From NCBI GenBank assembly GCA_035526665.1, contig DATLBY010000297.1, forward strand, positions 1 to 15,911: 15,911 nt of DNA, given 5' to 3'. The position numbers and the translations under genes were made by a program. The stretch comes from DATLBY01 sp035526665 (lineage in GTDB: Bacteria; Acidobacteriota; Terriglobia; Bryobacterales; Bryobacteraceae). Of the stretch, positions 7,756-13,999 are shown in pieces; the stretch's first letter is position 1; every line of letters starts with the position of its first letter. The notes under the pieces were generated by a model that saw only the letters and a program-made list of their open reading frames with translations, did not search any database and had not been told where the DNA came from.

Positions 7756-8353
7756 GCGCCATCACCTCGCTGACCATCCGCCAGTCCGCGGGAGTGTTCA
7801 CGTTCCGGCAGAAGCTGCCATCGACAGTGTTCACATACTCGGCGGAGATTCCGCTGATCAGGTCGCTAACTCGATGAATCGAATTGGCGACGGCGCTTTC
7901 GCACGCTTTCCTTACGGACCGCCGGTAGAGCGCGCAGAGCGGGTGGATGCGACCGTCGGGCGTCCTCGGAATCACAGCGTCCACCTGGGGCGAGACGCGG
8001 GTGTAGAGACTCTCCAGGAAAGCGGCGGTCAGCATCGGCATGTCACAAGCGGCGATCACATTCCACTCGGCATCGGAATGGGACAACGCGGTGGCGATCG
8101 CGCCAACGGGTCCAAATCCAGGGTATTTGTCAGCGAAATACGGGAATCCGAGGCTCCGGCAGGCATCGGCGCCGCCCACGATCGTGGCGGATCCGGCAAA
8201 GGCGGCCACTTCAGCCGCTACGTGCTGGATCAACAATCCATGTCCCCAGGGAAGCAGAGCCTTATCGCGTCCCATGCGGGCGCTGCGGCCGCCAGCGAGC
8301 ACAAATCCAGCCGGCTGGCCGAGTCCGCCCGAAGCCGATGGGACCGGATCCAT
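7745..8353 (-). CDS. mobA: Molybdenum cofactor guanylyltransferase
   Basis: MobA attaches GMP from GTP to molybdopterin-bound molybdenum to make the bis-MGD precursor for DMSO-reductase-type enzymes. From ATG 8353 the product is 202 residues, the normal length. The nucleotide-binding loop LAGGRSARMGRDK is at 19-31, the metal/GTP aspartate motif ACDMP at 102-106, and the C-terminal NVNTPAD at 184-190; these three together separate MobA from other nucleotidyltransferases. An in-frame ATG at 8431 would add 26 residues unlike the family and run into the promoter region of the divergent gene, so I prefer 8353 although neither start has a clear ribosome site. The related CTP-using MocA family is less likely given NVNTPAD. 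The MlaF-like ATPase overlaps the 3' end. Confidence 0.9.
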   Translation of the reverse strand: MDPVPSASGGLGQPAGFVLAGGRSARMGRDKALLPWGHGLLIQHVAAEVAAFAGSATIVGGADACRSLGFPYFADKYPGFGPVGAIATALSHSDAEWNVIAACDMPMLTAAFLESLYTRVSPQVDAVIPRTPDGRIHPLCALYRRSVRKACESAVANSIHRVSDLISGISAEYVNTVDGSFCRNVNTPADWRMVSEVMAHAR

Positions 8354-8438
8354 GAGAAAATCATAGCATTCGGTCTTCGTCCGGGCCGCGCGCCGGCCCA
8401 GCGGGTAAAACTGAGGCTTCCCAAGCCGCAATTACGGG

Positions 8439-8444
8439 TATACT
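8439..8444 (+). promoter_or_regulatory. Possible -10 box of the lytic transglycosylase gene
   Basis: TATACT at 8439-8444 matches the sigma-70 -10 consensus at five of six positions and lies 14 bases before ATG 8459, in the 105-base gap divergent from mobA. No convincing -35 box is 16-18 bases upstream. A ribosome site AAGGA at 8446-8450 follows directly, so a transcript starting here would have a very short leader. Confidence 0.35.
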
Positions 8445-8458
8445 TAAGGAACATATTC

Positions 8459-9217
8459 ATGAGGTTTTGTTTTGCCTGCCAGTGTCTGCTTCTCATGGGT
8501 GCTTGCGCCTCCTTCGGTGCCGGCGCCGTTGTGCAGCCGCTTCACAAGGTCCAGAGCGTGGTTCGCGTCGATGCCCACAGCGGCCGCCTGGTGCGCGCGG
8601 TCGTGGTGGCGGCAAAGCCGGTAGTACCCAAGACGGTTTCCGCGCAGGATGCGGAGACCTCCCCGACCGCGGCGGCAGGCGCAGGAGTACAGGAGATTGT
8701 CGAAGCCACGGCCCGCCAGTATGATGTCGATCCCTTGCTGGTCCACTCGGTGATTCAGGTAGAGAGCAATTACAATCAATACGCGTTATCGCCCAAGGGT
8801 GCACAGGGTCTGATGCAGCTGATTCCGTCGACCGCCCGGCGATTCGGAGCCCGGAACAGCTTCGATGCGAAAGAGAACGTCGAGGCCGGGGTGAAGTACC
8901 TGAAGTACCTCAATTCGCTCTATCCCAACGATCTGAGGCTGACCCTGGCGGCCTATAATGCGGGCGAAGCCGCCGTCGCCAAGTACCGGAACAACATTCC
9001 GCCCTACCGCGAAACCGAGCAGTACGTCTACAAAGTCGGGCAGAAGTATGGCAACGCCAAGCGCGCCGCGGAGAAGAAGAAGCAGCCGCCCAAGTCTCCA
9101 CCCTCCGGGAAAGTGGTTGCCGGGGAACGGCATCGTCCGATTGAGCAGTTTGTGGATGCGGAGGGACGGCTCCACCTGCGGACGGCGGCGAATTCAGAAG
9201 GCGCAAACACACCCTAA
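8459..9217 (+). CDS. Secreted lytic transglycosylase, SLT domain
   Basis: A 252-residue murein-cleaving enzyme that cuts the MurNAc-GlcNAc bond with 1,6-anhydro ring formation, in the periplasm. ATG 8459 has AAGGA eight bases upstream. Residues 1-23 are a signal peptide; the Cys at 16 (LLMGAC) is only a poor lipobox. After a linker of about 50 residues the SLT domain spans about 78-198: E102 in IQVESNYNQYALSPKGAQGLMQL is the catalytic acid, and AAYNAG at 164-169 with the YV.KVG segment near 189-195 completes the family pattern. A Lys-rich linker (AEKKKQPPKSPP) and a short tail with EQFVDAEGRLHLRTA follow. The frame is open for 235 codons upstream, but that part is antisense to mobA and is not coding. 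The amidase gene follows after 6 bases, so the two probably act and are expressed together. Confidence 0.92.
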   Translation: MRFCFACQCLLLMGACASFGAGAVVQPLHKVQSVVRVDAHSGRLVRAVVVAAKPVVPKTVSAQDAETSPTAAAGAGVQEIVEATARQYDVDPLLVHSVIQVESNYNQYALSPKGAQGLMQLIPSTARRFGARNSFDAKENVEAGVKYLKYLNSLYPNDLRLTLAAYNAGEAAVAKYRNNIPPYRETEQYVYKVGQKYGNAKRAAEKKKQPPKSPPSGKVVAGERHRPIEQFVDAEGRLHLRTAANSEGANTP

Positions 9218-9223
9218 CCAGTT

Positions 9224-10660
9224 ATGAGGGCGAGGCGGCATCTCCAACACGTAGTGGCGGGTACCGCGCTGGCGTTGACAGGTGTTCTTTTCGCCCAGAC
9301 CAGCCCAAGCAACGTCGCCGTAACCGCCATTCGCTTCTGGACTCTGAATGAAGTGACCCGCGTCGCGGTCGAAACCACGGGCGACTTTGAGTTCCGCTCC
9401 GACCGCATTGACAATCCCGAACGCGTTTTCTTCGACCTGCTGGGAACCAAATCCCAGGTAGGGAAGAAGGGGATGAAATCCATCCCGGTGAACGACCGGC
9501 TCTTAAAGCAGATCCGGGTGGCTGAGCCTCACTCAGGTGTGACGCGTGTGGTCTTCGACCTGGAAGCCGGCGTCCAGTTCTCCGCCTCCCAACTGTCCAA
9601 TCCGAGCCGTTTAATCATCGAATTACGCCCGGGTCCGGGACGGCCGGATCGCCTGGCCGCCGCCAGAGATGTCTCCGCACCGCGCCAATCGGCCGAGCCG
9701 GAGTTGGAAGCCCTGCCCAAGAGTTCGCCTCAGCCGCCAGTGCTGAAGCAGCCGCCGCGCTTGGAAGCTGCCGTCCCGCCTACCGCCAGTCCCGCCATCA
9801 CGGAAGCAGCAGCCGTCGCGCCGCCGCTGCCAAAAAAATCCGTCAAGGTGGACACTCTCCCGGAGCCGACCCACGCAAAGGAACGCGTGCTGGCCTCCAC
9901 GTCCGCCCCCCGGGCTGCGAAACTCCCCAGGAACGGGGATCGATCACTGACGCGGGTGTTAGGTTTAAAGGTAGGGCGTATCGTTCTGGATGCCGGGCAC
10001 GGAGGCCATGATACGGGAACCAACGGCCCCAACGGTCTGCTGGAGAAGGACCTTGTTCTGGATGTGGCCAAGCGTTTGGGGGCCATGATTGAATCCCGCC
10101 TTGGCAGCCAGGTCATCTATACCCGTTCCGACGACACCTTCGTGCCGCTGGAGCTGAGGACTCAGATTGCCAACGAGCAGAAGGCGGACCTTTTTCTCTC
10201 GATTCACGCGAACTCTTCGCCGGCCCGTAATTCCTCGGGCGTAGAAACGTACTATCTGAATTTCACTACTTCGAAAAGCGCGCTGGAAGTTGCCGCCCGT
10301 GAAAACGCGAGCTCCCAGAAGACGGTCTATGAGTTGAAAGACCTGCTGCAGAAGATCGCGCTCAAGGACAAAGTGGAGGAATCGCGTGAATTCGCCGCGC
10401 GAGTACAGACGGCACTGTTCACTTTCTCAGCCAAGAGCAATCCCAAGGCGAAGGATCGCGGCGTCAAAAAAGCGCCCTTTGTGGTGCTGATCGGCGCTCA
10501 AATGCCGTCTGTCCTGGCGGAGATTGGCTTTGTCAGCAACCCGAAGGACGAAGGGTTGATGAAGCGCGGCGAGCACCGGCAAAAGATGGCTGAGGCGCTC
10601 TTCAAGGGATTGTCGCAGTACGCCGCGACCCTCAGCCATTTTCAAGTAGCCAAAAACTAG
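9224..10660 (+). CDS. N-acetylmuramoyl-L-alanine amidase, AMIN plus Amidase_3
   Basis: A 478-residue AmiC-type zinc amidase cutting the bond between MurNAc and the peptide stem, in the periplasm, usually for daughter-cell separation. The signal peptide is about residues 1-24 (ending LFAQ). An AMIN domain, which targets such enzymes to septal wall or outer-membrane partners, covers about 31-136 (VTAIRFWTLNEVTRVAVET..., PSRLIIELRPG). A Pro/Ala-rich linker runs 137-247. The catalytic domain runs 250-470: zinc ligands H259 (DAGHGGHDTG), E274 (LLEKDL) and H328 (LSIHANS), and catalytic Glu E433 (LAEIGFVSNP). It starts 6 bases after the transglycosylase stop, with no ribosome site of its own, so coupled translation is likely. 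E. coli amidases have an inhibitory helix in the catalytic domain; the long insert around 350-412 may hold the equivalent, which is an inference. Confidence 0.94.
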   Translation: MRARRHLQHVVAGTALALTGVLFAQTSPSNVAVTAIRFWTLNEVTRVAVETTGDFEFRSDRIDNPERVFFDLLGTKSQVGKKGMKSIPVNDRLLKQIRVAEPHSGVTRVVFDLEAGVQFSASQLSNPSRLIIELRPGPGRPDRLAAARDVSAPRQSAEPELEALPKSSPQPPVLKQPPRLEAAVPPTASPAITEAAAVAPPLPKKSVKVDTLPEPTHAKERVLASTSAPRAAKLPRNGDRSLTRVLGLKVGRIVLDAGHGGHDTGTNGPNGLLEKDLVLDVAKRLGAMIESRLGSQVIYTRSDDTFVPLELRTQIANEQKADLFLSIHANSSPARNSSGVETYYLNFTTSKSALEVAARENASSQKTVYELKDLLQKIALKDKVEESREFAARVQTALFTFSAKSNPKAKDRGVKKAPFVVLIGAQMPSVLAEIGFVSNPKDEGLMKRGEHRQKMAEALFKGLSQYAATLSHFQVAKN

Positions 10661-10677
10661 CTTCGGAGCGGGTACGC

Positions 10678-11685
10678 TTAGCCGTGCAGAGCGGAAGAGA
10701 GCTTCCGGATGTCGGCGTCCGCCGCTGCCTTGGCATCGCTCCCTAGAAATTCCACGCGATTGCGGCCCCTTCGCTTCGCCAGGTACAAAGCCTCGTCAGC
10801 CCGTCGGATGAGTTGTTCGGCCGTCACCTCTCCAGTATTGATAATCGAAGTGCAGCCGAAACTCGCCGATATCGGCCGTTTCACATCCGCTAGCTGCAAG
10901 GGAACGTCACACATGGCGAGCCGCATCCGCTCCGCCTGACTTAGCGCACACTCGGCATCGCAGCCGGGCAGGATAACCAGAAACTCCTCGCCGCCGTATC
11001 TTCCCAGAGAATCGTAGGGCCGCATCGCGGCCTGCATGCGGCTGGTCGCCTGCTGCAGCGCGTGATCCCCCGCGAAGTGCCCGTAGGTGTCGTTGATCAG
11101 CTTGAAACGGTCCAGATCCACGAGCACCACTCCGAGCGGCGTCCGCTGCCGGCTGGACCGGACCAGCTCCTCCTGCAGAATATCCAGGATCGCCGCACGG
11201 TTCCAAAGGTCCGTGAGATAGTCGTGCGTCGCCTGCAGACGCATGGCCTCGCGCGTGGCCAGCAGTTCCTCCTGCAGGGTCACAATTCGGGTTCCGGCCC
11301 GCAGCCGCACCTTCAACTCATGTTGGTCGAAAGGTTTGGTCAGGTAATCGTCGGCCCCGGATTCCATTCCCTCCACCACATCTTCTTTTAAGCTTCTCGA
11401 GGTGAGCAGCAGAATATAGGTGTAGGGTTCCTGATTTCTCTGCCGCACTAGTTTGCAGACTTCCGGTCCTGTGAGGCCGGGCATCATCCAGTCCAGAATT
11501 GCCAGGGGGGGCGCGTCGTCCCGCTGCAGGATTTTCCAGGCCTCCGCTCCGTCGCAGGCCACCGATATCTGATAGCCCCAATGACGAATCGTGGCCTCCA
11601 GCAGGTGGCGAGACACCAGGCTGTCATCGGCTATCAGGACTCGCGTACCGCTCCTACCCGGGATGCCATGCTCAGCATTATTCAT
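10678..11685 (-). CDS. Response regulator with REC and GGDEF domains (diguanylate cyclase)
   Basis: 335 residues, cytoplasmic. The receiver domain is at about 14-130: acidic pair D20-D21, phosphoacceptor D65 (ILDWMMPG), T95 and K117 (YLTKPFD). A helical linker (131-153) leads to the GGDEF domain at about 154-318, with active-site motif GGEEF at 231-235 (RYGGEEFLVILPG), DLDRFKLINDTYGH, and N198 and D207 at the guanine-contact positions known from PleD. An RxxD inhibitory site, RPYD at 222-225, sits exactly five residues before GGEEF, so product inhibition is expected. It should make c-di-GMP when phosphorylated. No histidine kinase is in the window. The gene is convergent with the amidase gene (17 bases) and has no clear ribosome site or promoter. 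Confidence 0.95.
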   Translation of the reverse strand: MNNAEHGIPGRSGTRVLIADDSLVSRHLLEATIRHWGYQISVACDGAEAWKILQRDDAPPLAILDWMMPGLTGPEVCKLVRQRNQEPYTYILLLTSRSLKEDVVEGMESGADDYLTKPFDQHELKVRLRAGTRIVTLQEELLATREAMRLQATHDYLTDLWNRAAILDILQEELVRSSRQRTPLGVVLVDLDRFKLINDTYGHFAGDHALQQATSRMQAAMRPYDSLGRYGGEEFLVILPGCDAECALSQAERMRLAMCDVPLQLADVKRPISASFGCTSIINTGEVTAEQLIRRADEALYLAKRRGRNRVEFLGSDAKAAADADIRKLSSALHG

Positions 11686-11772
11686 TAGAGGCGCCAGACA
11701 CTTGCTCTATCGGCAGAATCCCGCGCAACTTTCATATCAATTTATGCGCAATGGAATCGTTGGGAAAAGCAC

Positions 11773-12555
11773 TTAGAAGCGCGGGATGGACTTCAGCATC
11801 GCATGCGTACTGCCGCCGCCGTGCTGCGTAACGTAATGCGCAGGTTTCCACTCGTTGTTCATGGATCCGATATAGACCGCGTTCTCCCGCCGGGATCCCA
11901 TTAGAATTACGAACAGGCTTTTTTCGGGATAGCCCAGGACCCGGTATTGGAATTCTCCCTGTTCCGAACGCCAGCGGTCCTGGCTGGGGGTCCCCAACTT
12001 CCGTACCACCGCATAGTAGTCGTCGGCTCCCGTCAAACCTACGTCCGATTGCAGAACCGGGGTATACGTGATCCTGGAACCATCGTGACTGCCTCGAAAA
12101 AGGCTGACGATCACCACGCAGGCAAACACACCCGCGAAAAGCACCGCGCCGATCAAGCGTCCGATCCGGGATTCCGCCCCGCTCTCGAGGCGTATTCCCA
12201 CCACCGGCGCCGTTTGCGGCGCAGCCTCTTCTCCCGCCGGCCGGAACCGGTCGTTTACCGCACGCGGCATCTCGATGATCCGCCGCTCATGCGGCAGCAC
12301 CTGGCCTGCCGTGTACTCCAGCTCCTTCAGCAGCCCCAGAATCATCACCGGCTCGTCGATCCGGGAAATGTTGCCCAGGAAACGCCGGGGCACCCACAGT
12401 TCGGCTTGCGTTTTGGTGTTCGACACCAGGATCTCCGACCAGGTCGCCTTCCGGAAGAGCCACTCGTTGTGCTCGGAATTGAGGATCGGGGGATAAAACG
12501 AGAACGGTCTCTGCCCCAAGTGTTCCAGCGGAGGAGGAATGGGAGGGACAGACAT
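11773..12555 (-). CDS. Single-pass membrane protein, unknown function
   Basis: 260 residues from ATG 12555; GTG at 12564 would add three. I do not recognise the family. The N-terminal 95 residues are soluble (MSVPPIPPPLEHLGQ..., with ETYTAGQ-like and WVPRRFLGNISRIDEP segments). A Pro/Ala/Glu-rich linker follows, then one transmembrane helix at about 131-153 (IGRLIGAVLFAGVFACVVIV), then a C-terminal domain of about 100 residues (DDYYAVVRKLGTPSQDRW, FQYRVLGYPEKSLFVILMG, AVYIGSMNN). The 'VVRKLGTPS...YRVLGYPEK' pattern recalls BamE/SmpA-like small alpha/beta domains, which is only a resemblance. By the positive-inside rule the soluble N-terminus is probably cytoplasmic and the C-terminal domain periplasmic. 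A TAGAAT box (12566-12571, minus strand) lies ten bases before the ATG, suggesting an almost leaderless mRNA. 87 bases separate it from the downstream cyclase gene. Confidence 0.72.
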   Translation of the reverse strand: MSVPPIPPPLEHLGQRPFSFYPPILNSEHNEWLFRKATWSEILVSNTKTQAELWVPRRFLGNISRIDEPVMILGLLKELEYTAGQVLPHERRIIEMPRAVNDRFRPAGEEAAPQTAPVVGIRLESGAESRIGRLIGAVLFAGVFACVVIVSLFRGSHDGSRITYTPVLQSDVGLTGADDYYAVVRKLGTPSQDRWRSEQGEFQYRVLGYPEKSLFVILMGSRRENAVYIGSMNNEWKPAHYVTQHGGGSTHAMLKSIPRF

Positions 12556-12862
12556 CGTCAACACTATTCTAACTGCAAATTGAAAATGGCTAATTACCTA
12601 AAGTGTCTGGTTGCCCCGAGCAGGGCAAGGAGACGTCCATAGCTCCGCCGGAGTAAGGCGACATACGGTCGCGCTACGGCTAACGGTAATCAAATATGCT
12701 TTCAGGGAAATTTTTTACAATTTATAATAACGTGTAGTTTCAGACAGTTAGCTACCCCACCACCGGTTCTGAAGAGGGCGAACCCGGGTGCTGGAACGAT
12801 AAGTTGAGTGTTATCTGTAAGTTATACGATTCCTAGTAGCCTGCCCCAGCAGGCACTTTGCA

Positions 12863-12891
12863 TTGACATAGTACTTTCACTTTAGTACCAT
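12863..12891 (+). promoter_or_regulatory. Candidate sigma-70 promoter upstream of the yceI-like unit
   Basis: TTGACA (12863-12868), a perfect -35 box, is followed after exactly 17 bases by TACCAT (12886-12891), four of six matches to the -10 box. It is overlapped by CATTGAC direct repeats (12861-12867 and 12889-12895, 28 bases apart) and by GTACT/AGTAC (12871-12875, 12884-12888), which could be an operator. A transcript from here would carry a leader of about 475 bases before GTG 13373. The TATAAT at 12723-12728 is a rival, with a poor -35. Confidence 0.35.
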
Positions 12892-13197
12892 TGACTTTCC
12901 CAAGAGAGCAGAATGACCCGTTCTGTTTAAATATCAAAGGTATGGCACGTACCGGTCCATACTTCCAAATTTCTCTCGCCACCCAAGCGAGAGGAGTGTG
13001 TTCAGTGGTGCACCAGAAGGTAGAAGACGTGGCGTGATTCCGATCGCGTCTCGCCAAAAAACTAAGGGAAGTACCAAGACGGTCGTGATGCTTTCGCTGG
13101 CTGCAGACGCGGCAGTTCATCTCCTCCCGGCGCGTTTCCCTTGGTTCGATGACGTTTACGGCCGCTGCCGCCTTAGGTGTCCACCCGACCGAAAACT

Positions 13198-13312
13198 GTG
13201 GGGGTTCGCGATGGATCTCGGGCAATTACGTTTCTGGTATAGGAGAAACCCTTCATTGTTGCGAGGTCGGTTACGATCCATGATGGATCTACGCTTCGCG
13301 GGTAGTACCCCC
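13198..13312 (+). promoter_or_regulatory. Candidate structured RNA leader with mutually exclusive stems
   Basis: Nested pairings: GGGGGT (13200-13205) with ACCCCC (13307-13312); inside it ATGGATC (13211-13217) with GATCCAT (13275-13281); inside that GTTTCT (13230-13235) with AGAAAC (13244-13249), loop of 8. The GATCCA half can instead pair locally with TGGATC at 13284-13289 (loop TGA), because the 9-mer GATGGATCT occurs twice (13210-13218 and 13282-13290). A further hairpin with a TTC loop lies at 13289-13305. The structure ends 61 bases before the yceI-like start. Layout resembles a switching leader; no known riboswitch consensus fits. Confidence 0.35.
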
Positions 13313-13372
13313 GGCGGATGAGCCTTGGAAGACTCAGGGCCATGTAATTTACCAAACTATTGGGAGGGGAAA

Positions 13373-13999
13373 GTGACAAGGAAATCCGTTGTAACATCAT
13401 TCATTTCAGCCGCTGGATTCGCCGCCATTCTGGGCGCCGCCAGCGCTCCAGCGACCAGCAACATTTCAGTAGATTCGGGTACCGCGGCGTTCACGGTGAA
13501 CACTAACGTATCCGCTATCAGCGTAAAAGGCAAATCGGGCGCACTGCAGGGCAAGGTGCAGGTGCGGCAGACCTCTGAAGGGCTCAAGTTGGAACAGGTG
13601 GAAGCGGTAGTACCTGTAGCGAGCCTGAATACCGGCATGGGAATTCGTGACCAGCACATGCGCAAATTCATCTTCACGGCCCCGGACGGCGCTACCCCTG
13701 ACTTGAAGTTCTCCGCGCCCGAAGCATCGTGCACGCCTTCCGCCAAGGAAAATATCTGCCAGATCAGCGGCGAATTGGCCATCCGCGGCGTAGCCAAGCC
13801 ATTCAATATTCAATTGAAAGTGCGGGAAAACGGCACCGCGTTTCGTGCCAGCGCGTCCGGAACTGTAAAACTTAGCGATTATGGCATCGAACCGCCCTCG
13901 CAGTTCGGCGTTAAAACCGCGAATGAAGTCCAGCTGCAGTTGGAGTTCACTGGCAAACAGGCTCCCACGTATAGTGCCAGTGCGGCAGTGGTGCGATGA
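13373..13999 (+). CDS. YceI-like secreted lipid-binding-type protein
   Basis: 208 residues from GTG 13373, preceded by GGGAGGGG (13362-13369), a strong ribosome site that decides this start over the in-frame TTG at 13325. Residues 1-25 are a signal peptide (MTRKSVVTSF... GAASA). The rest follows the YceI pattern: opening NISVDSGTAAFTVNTN, central 'GIRDQHMRKF' at 90-99 (the family's RD.H signature), GELAIRGVAKPFNIQLKV at 133-150 and closing YGIEPP...V....VQLQLEF. YceI proteins are periplasmic lipocalin-like barrels; characterised ones bind polyisoprenoids or similar apolar molecules. Two Cys (120 and 129) flank a short loop and could form a disulfide. The stop overlaps the start of the next gene (ATGA), so the two are coupled. 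Confidence 0.88.
   Translation: MTRKSVVTSFISAAGFAAILGAASAPATSNISVDSGTAAFTVNTNVSAISVKGKSGALQGKVQVRQTSEGLKLEQVEAVVPVASLNTGMGIRDQHMRKFIFTAPDGATPDLKFSAPEASCTPSAKENICQISGELAIRGVAKPFNIQLKVRENGTAFRASASGTVKLSDYGIEPPSQFGVKTANEVQLQLEFTGKQAPTYSASAAVVR

Larger units (their letters stand above)
12565..13372. other. 808-base intergenic region rich in inverted repeats
   Basis: No convincing protein gene. The left third (12565-12830) is AT-richer than its surroundings, with a TATAAT at 12723-12728 and a small hairpin TTGCCC/GGGCAA (12611-12628). The rest holds many short perfect stems: GCCTGC/GCAGGC (12839-12854, extended by AGT/ACT with one bulge), CAGAA/TTCTG (12909-12925), AGGTATGG/CCATACTT (12938-12964), CTCTCGC/GCGAGAG (12973-12993), a 10-base palindrome TGGTGCACCA (13006-13015), GCGGCAG/CTGCCGC (13109-13171), and the set listed separately at 13198-13312. 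The open frames here (about 108 codons + and 130 codons -) have no recognisable motifs, signal peptide or ribosome site. Best reading: divergent promoters plus a long, structured leader or small RNA for the yceI-like gene. Confidence 0.6.

Noticed and set aside
7754..8458. In-frame N-terminal extension of the lytic transglycosylase
   Set aside because: It is antisense to mobA and would bury a clear signal peptide that starts at ATG 8459 behind AAGGA.
10678..11685. Hybrid cGAMP-type GGDEF enzyme
   Set aside because: That subgroup replaces the guanine-contact Asp with Ser; here D207 is retained.
12833..13225. A 130-codon minus-strand frame and a 107-codon plus-strand frame (12998-13321) in the large gap
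   Set aside because: No ribosome site, signal peptide or motif; composition unlike the neighbouring genes; overlaps a hairpin-rich area better read as RNA. A zinc role for its scattered Cys is not supported.
13198..13312. Known c-di-GMP (GEMM), cobalamin or TPP riboswitch
   Set aside because: The conserved cores of these classes are not found here, although a c-di-GMP enzyme is encoded nearby.
13325..13372. Upstream TTG start for the yceI-like gene
   Set aside because: It adds 16 residues before a clean signal peptide, and GGGAGGGG directly precedes GTG 13373.
12565..13372. tRNA, tmRNA, RNase P RNA or SRP RNA in the gap
   Set aside because: No GGTTCRANNCC T-arm, no tag-peptide reading frame and none of the conserved RNase P or SRP blocks could be found by eye.
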